Positions 1-9,248 of a DNA stretch of 64,000 bases are shown here, piece after piece. The stretch is from CADEDV01 sp048498035. Its GTDB lineage: Bacteria; Bacteroidota; Bacteroidia; Chitinophagales; Chitinophagaceae. Position 1 is the first letter of the stretch. Each line of letters opens with the position of its first letter. Under the pieces are notes generated by a model. The model was given only the letters and a program-made list of their open reading frames with translations. It was not told the DNA's origin and did no database searches. The stretch lies in assembly GCA_048498035.1 (NCBI GenBank), contig JBEHYT010000013.1, positions 1 to 64,000 of the forward strand, in the 5' to 3' direction. A program made the translations under genes and the position numbers.

Positions 1-475
1 CAATCCGGTTGATTTCGCCACTGATCAGTTCTTCAGATATGCTTTTCACTTTTTTCGCCGGTACGCCGGCGTAAATACTGCCCGCTTCGCAAATGGTATT
101 TTCCAGCACCACAGCGCCTGCAGCGATGATGGTGTTGCTATGCACCACGGCATTGTCCATCACAATAGCGCCCATCCCGATCAGCACATCATCATGAATG
201 GTGCATCCATGCACAATGGCATGGTGACCAATAGACACATTGTTGCCGATGGTAGTGCCGTACTTCTGGTAGGTGCAGTGAATGCAGGCACCGTCCTGCA
301 CGTTTACTTTATTTCCCATCCGTATAAAATTCACATCTCCCCGTACCACACCGTTGAACCATACGGAGCAATCATTGCCCATTATTACATCACCAACAAC
401 AGTAGCATTGGGAGCGAGAAAGCAGTTTTCTCCAAACCGGGGCATTTTTTCTTCAACAGGGAGTATAAGCGCCAT
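1..475 (-). CDS. Gamma-class carbonic anhydrase family protein (3' end outside window)
   Basis: Read on the minus strand from an ATG at 475-473; the frame stays open to the left window edge, so the C-terminus is missing. The translation is a left-handed beta-helix of hexapeptide repeats. It carries the three histidines that bind zinc in YrdA/PaaY-type gamma carbonic anhydrases: one in the segment ACIHC, one in IGHHA and one in IVHGC, followed by GMGAIVMD. About 158 residues are visible against a usual 170-190, so little is lost. Proteins of this family hydrate CO2 or serve in acyl-CoA metabolism, and many have no measured activity, so the reaction is inferred. It is transcribed away from the aminotransferase at 652; the AT-rich gap 476-651 would hold both promoters. 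An open frame on the opposite strand here (140-493) is only a shadow. Confidence 0.85.
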   Translation of the reverse strand, partial: MALILPVEEKMPRFGENCFLAPNATVVGDVIMGNDCSVWFNGVVRGDVNFIRMGNKVNVQDGACIHCTYQKYGTTIGNNVSIGHHAIVHGCTIHDDVLIGMGAIVMDNAVVHSNTIIAAGAVVLENTICEAGSIYAGVPAKKVKSISEELISGEINRI

Positions 476-628
476 AGGATAACTAACAATTAATAATTAA
501 TAATTAAAGAAGTGGAAATAACCTCGTTAAAATGAATTAATAATTAAGACTAACGAGTTGCACGGCTTCAAATGTAGCGCTTTCCGGGTGGCTGGCCTTG
601 CGGGTGGTGGTAATGAGCCGGTAATTAT

Positions 629-636
629 TACATTTG
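629..636 (+). promoter_or_regulatory. Bacteroidota -7 box before the aminotransferase
   Basis: TACATTTG matches the phylum consensus TAnnTTTG exactly and ends 15 bases before the ATG at 652. No -33 TTTG is found at the usual spacing. The box overlaps an in-frame TTG at 634, which argues against that codon as the start. Confidence 0.5.
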
Positions 637-651
637 TTTTCAATTGACGAA

Positions 652-1827
652 ATGAATCAACGGGAGTTATTTTTACGACATGTGGCGCAAACCTCACCAG
701 CTCCAATGGCCCTGGAAATAGTGCGTGCCGAGGGATCGATGCTGGAGGATGTAAACGGCAAACGCTATATAGACCTGATCGGCGGTATCAGCGTGGCTAA
801 TACCGGTCATCGAAACCCGCGTGTACTGGCCGCTATCCGGCAGCAACTTGATGCCTACCTGCACGTAATGGTCTATGGAGAATTTGTACAATCACCACAG
901 GTGCAATATGCACAATTACTGACGCAGCAGTTGCCAGCTTCGCTGGATGCAGTATATTTTACCAATTCCGGTGCAGAGGCGGTGGAGGGCGCATTGAAGC
1001 TGGCCAAGCGCATCACCGGGAGAACGGGTATTATTGCTTTTCGTAATTCTTACCACGGCTCTACGCACGGTGCGCTGAGCATCATTGGTGATGAATATTT
1101 CAGGAATGCATTCCGGCCGCTGTTGCCCGGTGTTCGACATGCCGACTATGGTACACCGGAAGTGCTGGATTGGATTACTGAAGAAACTGCATGCGTGGTA
1201 GTGGAACCGGTACAGGCTGAAGCCGGTGTGCGAAAACCACCCGTAGGGTGGTTGCAGGCGTTGCGCAAGCGTTGTACGGAAGTGGGGGCAATGCTGGTGC
1301 TGGATGAAATACAGACCGGGTTTGGTCGCACAGGAACGCTCTGGGCCTTCACCGCGGCGGGTATTGAACCGGATATTTTGTTGCTGGGCAAAGCCCTCGG
1401 TGGGGGAATGCCGCTGGGTGCTTTTATCGCTTCGCGGGAACGTATGTGGACGCTAACGAATAACCCGGTGCTGGGCCATCTCACTACGTTTGGCGGCCAT
1501 CCGGTATCCTGCGCAGCAGGCAAAGCGGCGTTGGAAACATTGCTGGAGGAGAATTGGATAGAACAGGTTTCGGAAAAAGCCGGTCTGTTTGCGGATTTAT
1601 TGGAGAATTCTATTATAAATACCCATTCTGCGGGATTGTGGTTTGCACTTGAATTTGATTCCTTTGAAACAAATAAACGCGTAATTGACCGGTGTATTGA
1701 GAATGGCGTGGTTACCGACTGGTTCCTGTTTGCGCCGGCGTGCCTGCGTATTTCTCCACCGCTGACAATTTCCAGCGAAGAAATTACGAAAGCCTGCTCG
1801 GTCATAAAAGCGGCTATTGCCTACTGA
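652..1827 (+). CDS. Class III (acetylornithine/ornithine-type) aminotransferase
   Basis: A PLP-dependent enzyme of 391 residues, the normal length for fold-type I class III aminotransferases. Visible signatures are NSGAEAVEGALKLA, the YHGSTHG loop, VVVEPVQAEAGV, LVLDEIQTGFGRTG with the aspartate that contacts the pyridine nitrogen, and the Schiff-base lysine in LLLGKALGGGMPLGAF. It most resembles acetylornithine, ornithine or related omega-aminotransferases, but the donor cannot be fixed from sequence and no arginine genes lie nearby. The frame can be extended to a TTG at 634, but a promoter box overlaps that codon, so ATG 652 is preferred. The next gene starts 24 bases downstream on the same strand and may be co-transcribed, although nothing suggests a shared function. 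Confidence 0.88.
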   Translation: MNQRELFLRHVAQTSPAPMALEIVRAEGSMLEDVNGKRYIDLIGGISVANTGHRNPRVLAAIRQQLDAYLHVMVYGEFVQSPQVQYAQLLTQQLPASLDAVYFTNSGAEAVEGALKLAKRITGRTGIIAFRNSYHGSTHGALSIIGDEYFRNAFRPLLPGVRHADYGTPEVLDWITEETACVVVEPVQAEAGVRKPPVGWLQALRKRCTEVGAMLVLDEIQTGFGRTGTLWAFTAAGIEPDILLLGKALGGGMPLGAFIASRERMWTLTNNPVLGHLTTFGGHPVSCAAGKAALETLLEENWIEQVSEKAGLFADLLENSIINTHSAGLWFALEFDSFETNKRVIDRCIENGVVTDWFLFAPACLRISPPLTISSEEITKACSVIKAAIAY

Positions 1828-1851
1828 TTTTTTACTTTTTGAACCTTATCA

Positions 1852-4800
1852 ATGAAAAAGAAACTGCTTTTTTTCCCTCTTTGTTTTATGGCGCTTTCCG
1901 CCGTTGCACAAAAAACCGATGCCAGTTCTAATCATCTTTTATGGAGGATTAGTGGCAATGGGCTGGAGCGTCCCTCGTACCTGTATGGAACGATGCATCT
2001 TGCCGACAAGGAATTATTTTATTTTGGTGATTCGTTATATGCGGCACTGGAACATACTGACGGCTTTGCCGCAGAATTGGACCTGGACGGGGCTTTTAAT
2101 GCCTATATCAGCACGCTGCTGGGTGATAAGCGGAATATGTCAAAGCTGCTAAGTGATGCAGATGCTGAAACAATAAAAAAATACCGGGTTCAACTGGAAA
2201 AACAGATCGGGAAAAAATCGGACCGGATTACCATTGATGATATCCGAAAGGAGGTATCCCGCAAGCGAAAAAAGATTGCAACCGGTGAGCAGATGGATAC
2301 GTTCCTGGATGCCTACCTTTTTGACCTGGCCGGTCGGATGGGGAAATGGACGGGCGGTGTTGAAGACTTTGTGGACCAGTTCTCATTGCAGGACCAAATA
2401 GACCAGGAGAATATAGGTATTGCAGCATCAAGTAATGAGCAATACCTGGAGGTGATGAAGAGGAACAAAAAATGGTATATTAATGAACGCCTTGACTTGC
2501 TCGGGGGCGGTGCTGCGGGTGGTTTCGCCAGTTCCCTTGATCCTTCGATGGTGAAGCGCAATAAGAAGATGGCTTACCGAATGGATAGCCTGGCACATGA
2601 ACGTTCCACCATTTTTGCAGTTGGTGCTGCCCACCTTCCTGGAGATTCCGGTGTTATCACCTTGCTTCGCAAACGAGGTTTCCGCGTAGAGCCTGTTGTT
2701 TCGTCAAGACGAATTGCCCCGGAGGATTTCGTTTTCAAAGAAGTTCCGAAAAGCTGGCAAACAGTGTTTTCTGAAGATAGCGCCTATACTGTCAGCATGC
2801 CAAAGGTACCGTTCGCTTTCACGATGCCGAACCTGGAGATTATGAAGATGAAAATGGATATGGAGCAGGCAAAGGGATTGTTTTTCGTTACAGGAGATGT
2901 TGGTTCTGAGATAAATTCGGTTGCCACTCGTGACAAGGGCTTGCAGCAGGCGGTAGAGAATTATAAAAAAATTGATAGTTTGCTGGAGTCTTCCCCGATA
3001 GTCCGGGACAACCTGCCCGGCGTGCGCCTCAAATTCACGAACGACCAAATCCGGTTTTACGCCGAAGTGTTTATACCCGGGGATTATCTCGTGATAAATT
3101 TGGTTGGCATGATCGAAGACAATGAAAAGGAATCCACACAGGCTGAAGTTGAACGTTTTTTTGCATCGTTTCAACCAATTAAACGAAAGGATTTTTCCAT
3201 TGAAACGACCGGGAGTGAGTCAATAATGGAAGTGCCGGATTATTCTTTCTCCATTCAGATGCCCGAATCGCATTCTGTGAATCGTACTGTCTCTGCAGAT
3301 TCCACATCATTTGGATTTTCGGCCATGGCGATGAAAAATGCAAATCAAACATTCGTGATGGTGCAGGCAATGAAGCCGGCCGCCGGTTACGAGTTGATTG
3401 GTAGGGACAGCATTGAAACGGCTGATGTGATAAAACAGTTTTTGAAGCAAATAGATGCCAGTGAATCCAGGGTAATAATTGAAAGGGAAGGTTCTTTTTT
3501 TCACTCATGGGCCTGGGGTAAAGGCAGTAGCAAGGGTCAGGAAATGGTGATGAAAGTTAGTATAGCCAGAAAGGGAGAACTTAACTACAATCTTATAAAA
3601 ACAACCGCTGATCTTTCTGATACATCATTACGGGACGACGACTTCTTCCGATCCTTCCGGACTATTCCACCTGCAAAAATTGGATGGAAGTGGACGGCTT
3701 CAGCAGACGGTACTTTTGAAATGTTTGCACCTGGTCCCTTTTCCGGATCCGGGCCGGGAACCTATAACAAGCCGCAGACCTGGGTGGCGCAGGACACTCT
3801 TTCAGCGGTTAATTATTTCGTTGAAAAATATTCCTTCCCAAGGTATTTCTCAAGCCAGTCGGATTCCGTTTTACTTGCAGGTGAGCTTGCGCGTAGGCAG
3901 AATGATGATGATGACTTAATTTCTTCCCAATTTTTTTACCAGGGCGCTGTGGCAGGAATGGATGCGGTGATTCGGGCTCAGGGCGGCCGGTACCGGACTT
4001 TTCGCCTCCTGCTGTCCCGGGATACAATTTATGAGGCGCATGCGGCCATGGAGCCCGATGCGTATGCGGATCCATTTTATACCCGGCCGATACGTGATTT
4101 CAAGTTGTCTGATCCGCAGCCGCCTGCTGTCAGTTTATTCACGTCTCATGTTGATTTATTGGTAGAAGCGCTGAAAAGCCCGGATTCGTTACAGCGTGTA
4201 GAAGCACTTGAAACGCTTGAATCTGTAAAATTTACGCAGCAAGATGTTCCTGTACTGCAGAAGGCATTGCTGTGGGCTGCGGAAACTGATCTTGATTTCG
4301 GATACATTTGGCCGGCAAGCTATATCAGGAAGGCGATTTTAAATGCCGATACTGCGCGTTCATCCATTTCTTTTGTTCGGGACCGGTACCAACAACTGCC
4401 TTCTTCAGCAACTGCATCACGTGGTGAATTGTTGTCACTACTGGCATTACAACAAACAACAGGGGCCTTTGATCTGCTTGCAACATTAACCCGAGACAGC
4501 ATTCCCTCCGGTTTAAATATGTATTCCGGATTTTATGATTCATTGAAACTTACCGGTAAACTATTCCCGGGTTGGATTCGCTACCTGGATGATCCTGGTC
4601 ACGGCGTTTCAGTAACCGTGTTGCTGAGCTACCTGGTAAAAGAAAAGATGGTAGATAGCGTTTTGCTTCGGAGTGCTTCTAAGGATATTCTTGCCATTGC
4701 AGCATCCCAGCTATCAATTGCCAGGCGTAGTGTGGATTCGGCAACTACGTCCCTGGTAGACATGGTTGATATTCTTAATTTTCTTCAAACGCCGGATTCC

Positions 4801-5313
4801 AGGAGAATGATGCGCAGCTATGGTGATCTCCCGGACCCCTATGTGAAATTGGCAGTTGTTAAAGGGTCGGTTTCGCAAAACGAACCAGTTGGTCTGCAAA
4901 TCCTGCTGGCGGTGGCAAAAGACTTTAGAACCCGGAAGGACCTGTATGGTTTCCTCAAGGATAATAAAAAAGCGAACCTCTTTCCATCTGCATATAAGAC
5001 TGCAAAGTGGATGGGCGAAAGTGAATTGGCCAACTGGCTGGATGAAGATGATTATGAGGTTGATTCAATTTCCTGGTTTGCGGAGCGTATTGTGAACATT
5101 GGCGGTAAACGCCAGAAAATACACCTGTACAGGATAAAAATCACGGACGACGAAGGTGTTTACCTGGGCGTTGCCGGTCCTTATGACCTCGATGGAAAAT
5201 TAGTGGAACCCGACCAGGACCTGGTTGTTACGGGTGTGTATTTTGACGATGAACTGGATATGGATAACCTGGATGAGGAGATACAAACTTACCTGGGCCA
5301 GTTTAATGAATAG
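1852..5313 (+). CDS. Secreted TraB/GumN family protein with a long C-terminal extension
   Basis: A protein of 1,153 residues starting with a Sec signal peptide (MKKKLLFFPLCFMALSAVAQ). Residues about 25-290 are a TraB/GumN domain: the opening strand includes RPSYLYGTMH, and the closing motif is VGAAHLPGDSGVITLLRKRG. Family members are usually about 300 residues; here about 850 more follow. That part has two related-looking blocks with motifs such as YSFSIQMP and YTVSMPKVPF (about 300-640). Beyond about 730 it becomes helical and HEAT-like (for example ALKSPDSLQRVEALETLESV). It ends in an acidic tail. The role of TraB-like domains is poorly known; a metal-dependent protease-like activity has been suggested for the superfamily. 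Location is inferred to be periplasmic or surface. The stop codon forms the first bases of the palindrome at 5311-5342. Confidence 0.75.
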   Translation: MKKKLLFFPLCFMALSAVAQKTDASSNHLLWRISGNGLERPSYLYGTMHLADKELFYFGDSLYAALEHTDGFAAELDLDGAFNAYISTLLGDKRNMSKLLSDADAETIKKYRVQLEKQIGKKSDRITIDDIRKEVSRKRKKIATGEQMDTFLDAYLFDLAGRMGKWTGGVEDFVDQFSLQDQIDQENIGIAASSNEQYLEVMKRNKKWYINERLDLLGGGAAGGFASSLDPSMVKRNKKMAYRMDSLAHERSTIFAVGAAHLPGDSGVITLLRKRGFRVEPVVSSRRIAPEDFVFKEVPKSWQTVFSEDSAYTVSMPKVPFAFTMPNLEIMKMKMDMEQAKGLFFVTGDVGSEINSVATRDKGLQQAVENYKKIDSLLESSPIVRDNLPGVRLKFTNDQIRFYAEVFIPGDYLVINLVGMIEDNEKESTQAEVERFFASFQPIKRKDFSIETTGSESIMEVPDYSFSIQMPESHSVNRTVSADSTSFGFSAMAMKNANQTFVMVQAMKPAAGYELIGRDSIETADVIKQFLKQIDASESRVIIEREGSFFHSWAWGKGSSKGQEMVMKVSIARKGELNYNLIKTTADLSDTSLRDDDFFRSFRTIPPAKIGWKWTASADGTFEMFAPGPFSGSGPGTYNKPQTWVAQDTLSAVNYFVEKYSFPRYFSSQSDSVLLAGELARRQNDDDDLISSQFFYQGAVAGMDAVIRAQGGRYRTFRLLLSRDTIYEAHAAMEPDAYADPFYTRPIRDFKLSDPQPPAVSLFTSHVDLLVEALKSPDSLQRVEALETLESVKFTQQDVPVLQKALLWAAETDLDFGYIWPASYIRKAILNADTARSSISFVRDRYQQLPSSATASRGELLSLLALQQTTGAFDLLATLTRDSIPSGLNMYSGFYDSLKLTGKLFPGWIRYLDDPGHGVSVTVLLSYLVKEKMVDSVLLRSASKDILAIAASQLSIARRSVDSATTSLVDMVDILNFLQTPDSRRMMRSYGDLPDPYVKLAVVKGSVSQNEPVGLQILLAVAKDFRTRKDLYGFLKDNKKANLFPSAYKTAKWMGESELANWLDEDDYEVDSISWFAERIVNIGGKRQKIHLYRIKITDDEGVYLGVAGPYDLDGKLVEPDQDLVVTGVYFDDELDMDNLDEEIQTYLGQFNE

Positions 5314-5342
5314 CGATGTGGGTTAATTAACCCACATCGCTA
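5311..5342. terminator. 32-bp perfect palindrome between convergent genes
   Basis: Positions 5311-5326 are the exact reverse complement of 5327-5342; the arm reads TAGCGATGTGGGTTAA. The palindrome starts with the TAG stop of the TraB-like gene and ends 11 bases from the stop of the convergent glpF gene. RNA from either strand would fold into a stable hairpin. No U-run follows it on either strand, so it is not a textbook intrinsic terminator, but the convergent position fits shared 3'-end formation. Confidence 0.55.
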
Positions 5343-5353
5343 TTACCGGCGAA

Positions 5354-6067
5354 TCAAATGTTTTTATACAGAAGTGCGGCCAGCACTGCGCCAATAACAG
5401 GCCCTATTACGGGGATCCACGCATAACCCCAATCGCTGTTTCTTTTACCCTTAATGGGCAGCAGGAAATGTGCGATGCGCGGACCTAAATCACGAGCCGG
5501 ATTAATGGCATATCCCGTGGGGCCGCCCAGCGACAATCCGATTCCCAATACAAGAAATGCTACAGGAAGTGCATCCAATGCACCCATGGTGGCGGCGGAT
5601 TTGGATGCAGTAAGAGCGCCCAGCACCAGTACAAAAGTCCCGATGATCTCTGTACACAGATTATGAAATGGATTGCGGATAGCGGGTGCTGTGCAAAATA
5701 CGGCCATCTTGAGATCGGCATCTGTTGTGGCATCAAAATGCTGTTTATAGGTAAACCAGGCAATACAGGCACCTGTAAAAGCTCCCAGCATTTGCGCGCC
5801 GATATACGTAGGTACAAGTGCCTTGTCAAAGTCGCCGGATGCAGCCAGTGCAATCGTAACTGCCGGGTTTAGATGGCCGCTGCCGCCCAAATGATTGGAG
5901 GCATACACGCCAATAAATACTGCCATTGCCCAGCCGAATGTAATAACGATCCATCCGCTGTTTTGCCCTTTGGATTTGGCAAGAACAACGTTGGCTACCA
6001 CACCCGCGCCCATGATCAGCAGGAGAGCAGTGCCGGCAAATTCGCCGAGAAAAGGAGAGGGACTCAT
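5354..6067 (-). CDS. glpF: Glycerol uptake facilitator (aquaglyceroporin)
   Basis: A 237-residue MIP-family channel with both pore motifs. The first is in GHLNPAVTIAL and the second is GYAINPARDLGPR; the aspartate after the second NPA motif is the mark of glycerol-conducting members. Six hydrophobic segments are visible. The frame continues 40 codons upstream, but that stretch is not family-like; MSPSPFLGEFAGTALLL, beginning at ATG 6067, is the natural start. It lies 43 bases downstream of glpK, the pairing found in many bacteria. It is the last gene of the minus-strand run that includes the glycerophosphodiesterase and phosphatase genes, so it probably imports glycerol released in the periplasm. 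Confidence 0.93.
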   Translation of the reverse strand: MSPSPFLGEFAGTALLLIMGAGVVANVVLAKSKGQNSGWIVITFGWAMAVFIGVYASNHLGGSGHLNPAVTIALAASGDFDKALVPTYIGAQMLGAFTGACIAWFTYKQHFDATTDADLKMAVFCTAPAIRNPFHNLCTEIIGTFVLVLGALTASKSAATMGALDALPVAFLVLGIGLSLGGPTGYAINPARDLGPRIAHFLLPIKGKRNSDWGYAWIPVIGPVIGAVLAALLYKNI

Positions 6068-6110
6068 GTTTGTTGTTTTGTTTGGTAAAGCAATCGTTGG
6101 TTGTAAATCA

Positions 6111-7604
6111 TTATTCTTCCGTCCAGGCCTGTGCAGCCCGAACGGCGCGTTTCCAGTTTTTTTGCAAGTCTGTCCGTTTTGTTTCATCCATCAGCGGTGC
6201 AAAGAGCTTTTCTTTCTGCCAGTATTGTTGCAATTCGGAAATATCTTTCCAGAAACCAACTGCCAAACCAGCCAGGTACGCTGCACCAAGTGCGGTTGTT
6301 TCTGTTATGCTCGGACGAATAACCTGCGTATCCAGGATGTCACTCTGAAATTGCATCAGGTCGTCATTTACGGTAGCGCCGCCATCCACGCGTACCTCTT
6401 TGATAGGCAGGCCTGCATCCGCTTCCATGGATTTCAACAGGTCCATGGATTGAAAGGCGATGCTTTCAATGGCCGCCCGCGCAATATGGGCGTCGGTAGT
6501 GCCACGTGTAATGCCAACAATTGTTCCGCGGGCATGTTGGTTCCAGTAGGGTGCGCCAAGCCCTGTAAAAGCAGGCACGAGGTACACACCGCCGTTATCG
6601 CTCACCTTATGGCAAAGCGCTTCCACGTCGGCCGATTGCTGGATGATATGCAACCCATCGCGCAGCCATTGAACCACGGCTCCGCCGATAAATACACTTC
6701 CTTCCAGCGCGTATTCTACCTTGCCATTCACTTTCCAGGCAATAGTAGTTAGCAGGTTATTGGCGGAAGCAACCGGTTTTTCTCCGGTATTCATCAACAT
6801 AAAACATCCGGTACCGTAGGTGTTTTTTACCATACCCGCGCTGGTACACATTTGTCCAAATAAAGCCGACTGCTGGTCTCCGGCAATACCACTCACCGGG
6901 ATGCTGGCCGCAGTAAGAATATTTTCTGTATGACCATACACTTCGCTGCTGGAACGAACTTCCGGAAGCATGTTCTCCGGTATTCCAAACAGCGAAAGCA
7001 AATCCTGGTCCCACTGCAGTGTATGAATATTGTATAACAACGTGCGCGATGCATTGGATACATCAGTGGCATGCACTTTCCCGTTTGTCAGTTTCCAAAG
7101 CAGCCAGGAATCAATCGTGCCAAAACATAGTTCGCCTTTTTGTGCCTTGTCTCTTGCGCCCTCCACATTATCCAGGATCCATTTCACTTTAGTGCCGGAG
7201 AAATAGGCATCGGTAACCAATCCTGTTTTTTCACGGATCATATCGGCGTGACCGTCTTTCTTCAATTGATCACAATACGCGGCTGTGCGACGATCCTGCC
7301 ATACTATGGCATTGCAAATGGGAAGATGCGTTTGACGGTCCCAAACCACCGTTGTTTCGCGCTGGTTGGTGATGCCAATGGCAGCTACATCACGCACGGT
7401 AAGACCGGCTTTCAGAATGGCCTCAGTGGCAACTCCCAGTTGGGTGCTCCAAATTTCATTGGCATCATGTTCTACCCAGCCTGGCTGGGGAAAAATTTGT
7501 GTAAACTCTTTTTGCGCAGTAGAAACAATATTTCCTTTGCGGTCAAAGATAATAGCACGGGAACTGGTTGTTCCCTGGTCAAATGATAAAATGTAGTCGG
7601 GCAT
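6111..7604 (-). CDS. glpK: Glycerol kinase
   Basis: A 497-residue FGGY-family kinase, full length. It opens with YILSFDQGTTSSRAIIFD (phosphate-binding loop and the conserved arginine). Further family motifs are GWVEHDANEIW, GITNQRETTVVWD, DSWLLWKLT, GDQQSALFGQ, GTGCFMLMNTG and the C-terminal RVDGGATVNDDLMQFQSD. It makes sn-glycerol-3-phosphate from glycerol and ATP in the cytoplasm. It is followed 43 bases later by glpF and preceded 23 bases earlier by the glycerophosphodiesterase gene, and glpD with the DeoR-type regulator lies at the far end of the same block. Together these make up a glycerol/glycerophosphodiester pathway. A 285-residue frame on the opposite strand is a shadow. Confidence 0.97.
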   Translation of the reverse strand: MPDYILSFDQGTTSSRAIIFDRKGNIVSTAQKEFTQIFPQPGWVEHDANEIWSTQLGVATEAILKAGLTVRDVAAIGITNQRETTVVWDRQTHLPICNAIVWQDRRTAAYCDQLKKDGHADMIREKTGLVTDAYFSGTKVKWILDNVEGARDKAQKGELCFGTIDSWLLWKLTNGKVHATDVSNASRTLLYNIHTLQWDQDLLSLFGIPENMLPEVRSSSEVYGHTENILTAASIPVSGIAGDQQSALFGQMCTSAGMVKNTYGTGCFMLMNTGEKPVASANNLLTTIAWKVNGKVEYALEGSVFIGGAVVQWLRDGLHIIQQSADVEALCHKVSDNGGVYLVPAFTGLGAPYWNQHARGTIVGITRGTTDAHIARAAIESIAFQSMDLLKSMEADAGLPIKEVRVDGGATVNDDLMQFQSDILDTQVIRPSITETTALGAAYLAGLAVGFWKDISELQQYWQKEKLFAPLMDETKRTDLQKNWKRAVRAAQAWTEE

Positions 7605-7627
7605 AGCAATCGGTTTGTCAATTTACA

Positions 7628-8551
7628 TTACAATTCCTTGAAATAATTGGGATAATCGGTAATAATTCCATCCACTCCCATATCCACCAGTTTTTTCATT
7701 TCTTCTTTCGTGTCTACCGTCCAGGGAATGATGCGTATTTTCCTGGCGTGACAGGCTTTTATCAATTCAGGTGTAACTAATGAATATTGCGGGCTGTACA
7801 TGGCAGGCACATACCCCAGGTCAGCCAGTTGCTGGTCCAGGGTTCGTTTATCTTTTTCAGAGATTAATACAGCAGTCGTGATATCCGGGTAATCCTTGTG
7901 CAGAATCTGCAAGGCCCGGAAATCAAATGATTGCAAGTAGGCGCGATGCTCCAGCTTTTTTTCCCGCACTACCTGCATCGTACGGTCTACGATTTCTTTT
8001 ATTGCGGGCGTTTTCACGCCGTCCCAATCTTTGTTGCCTTTGATCTCAATATTATATAGCACTTTCCTGTTCAGCGAAGCTGCATACTGATCTACGGCAT
8101 CGACCAAGTCAGCTAACAGGGGTTTATAGGCAGCCATTTTCTGTTGGAGCGGAAAATCCTTGTGGGGTTTTAAACCTACGTCGTATTTGCGGATGCTGTC
8201 ATAATCCATGTGCCATAGAAGAAGCGACGGAGCTTCTTTTGCAGTAACCGGCCTGCCGTCGGGGAAGGTGGAAATGTCCTGGTGAAAATAAATATCGTGG
8301 GATACCACCACCTTATTATCTTTTGAAAGCACTACATCCAGTTCTACAGTAGCGGCCCCGTAGGCAATACCCTGCTTCATGGCCGGGATGGTGTTTTCCG
8401 GCATCATGCCGCGCGTTCCGCGATGCCCTTCCAGGTTAAAAGCAGGTAAATCGAGCGACGCCGGGTTTAACGCAGTCTGCTGCAAATGATGGTTAGAGCA
8501 AGCCTGTATGGCTAACAGCATGGCTGCCGGGACTATCTTTTTAATGCGCAT
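7628..8551 (-). CDS. Lipoprotein glycerophosphodiester phosphodiesterase
   Basis: A GDPD-family enzyme of 307 residues with a lipoprotein signal (MLLAIQAC, Cys18), so it acts outside the cytoplasm. The TIM-barrel catalytic residues are present: His43-Arg44 in EGHRG, Glu70 and Asp72 in VELDV, and His85 in SHD. The metal-site motif is completed by the conserved PENT at 51-54. It would split glycerophosphodiesters (for example glycerophosphoethanolamine or glycerophosphoglycerol) to sn-glycerol-3-phosphate and an alcohol. It sits 4 bases after the SGNH hydrolase stop and 23 bases before glpK, so it is almost certainly in an operon with them. The residue pattern matches GlpQ/UgpQ-type enzymes; the natural headgroup is not known. 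Confidence 0.92.
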   Translation of the reverse strand: MRIKKIVPAAMLLAIQACSNHHLQQTALNPASLDLPAFNLEGHRGTRGMMPENTIPAMKQGIAYGAATVELDVVLSKDNKVVVSHDIYFHQDISTFPDGRPVTAKEAPSLLLWHMDYDSIRKYDVGLKPHKDFPLQQKMAAYKPLLADLVDAVDQYAASLNRKVLYNIEIKGNKDWDGVKTPAIKEIVDRTMQVVREKKLEHRAYLQSFDFRALQILHKDYPDITTAVLISEKDKRTLDQQLADLGYVPAMYSPQYSLVTPELIKACHARKIRIIPWTVDTKEEMKKLVDMGVDGIITDYPNYFKEL

Positions 8552-8555
8552 TATA

Positions 8556-9233
8556 TTAGTTTAAATAGGGTTTAAGCATTTTCGCCCATACTTTATAGCC
8601 CGCTGCATTCAGATGCAAGCCATCCGCCGTATATTCCGAAGGAAGTTTTCCATCGCTGCCGGTAAAGGCTGCATGAAGATCAATAAGCGTGATGTGTTCC
8701 TGCGCGGCCAGCAACTTCAGTCCAGCATTAACTGCCAGGATATGTTCATCTTTATTAAAATGTGCTTTTGCAGGGAAGCTGTTATTCACCGGGAGCAGCG
8801 TATGAAAATAAATTTTAGTTGCGGGTGATTCCTGTTTGATACGGGTAATGATCTTTTTATAATTCTCCAGGATTACCGAATCGGGGATATTCCTGGAAAT
8901 ATCGTTAATACCGATCAGCACAAACACTTTTGCCGGTTTTCCCTCTGTAACCTCATCCAGTCGTTGTAAAACACCAAAACTGATATCGCCGGAAATTCCC
9001 CTGTTCTTTGCATTATCGATTTGGAGTAATTCATTCCAGTCTGTACGTTCTGTAATGCTGTTGCCCAGGAAAATAATATCTGTGGCTGCATTGGGGTAGC
9101 TTCTGAACTGCGCCAGCCGGAGGTCGTAGGAAGCGGGTCTATAGGTGCTGTCCCAGGCTGGTTTTTGCGCGCAAAGCGCAGTAGTCATTAATAATGAAAC
9201 TACCGGCAAACACAATCGTATTGTCTTTTTCAT
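8556..9233 (-). CDS. Secreted SGNH/GDSL-family hydrolase
   Basis: A 225-residue esterase-type protein with a signal peptide (cleavage expected after ALCAQ, about residue 23). All four SGNH blocks are visible: the serine in FLGNSIT, glycine in RGISGD, asparagine in IGINDIS, and the Asp/His pair in DGLHLN near the C-terminus. The spacing and the GISGDI block resemble the platelet-activating-factor acetylhydrolase-like group, but many SGNH enzymes deacetylate sugars, so substrate is open. Its place between the calcineurin-like phosphoesterase (15 bases upstream) and the glycerophosphodiesterase (4 bases downstream) suggests that it removes acyl or acetyl groups from a phospholipid- or glycerol-phosphate-type substrate. 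Confidence 0.88.
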   Translation of the reverse strand: MKKTIRLCLPVVSLLMTTALCAQKPAWDSTYRPASYDLRLAQFRSYPNAATDIIFLGNSITERTDWNELLQIDNAKNRGISGDISFGVLQRLDEVTEGKPAKVFVLIGINDISRNIPDSVILENYKKIITRIKQESPATKIYFHTLLPVNNSFPAKAHFNKDEHILAVNAGLKLLAAQEHITLIDLHAAFTGSDGKLPSEYTADGLHLNAAGYKVWAKMLKPYLN

Positions 9234-9248
9234 ACTTCCTGCATCGTT

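Noticed and set aside
140..493. 117-residue plus-strand frame at the left edge
   Set aside because: It is the reverse strand of the gamma carbonic anhydrase gene, whose minus-strand translation has clear hexapeptide repeats and zinc histidines.
1146..1805. 219-residue minus-strand frame opposite the aminotransferase
   Set aside because: Antisense to a gene with intact PLP motifs; serine/proline/arginine-rich junk translation.
5895..6752. 285-residue plus-strand frame across glpF and glpK
   Set aside because: Antisense to two well-supported genes; composition is not protein-like and no family motif is present.
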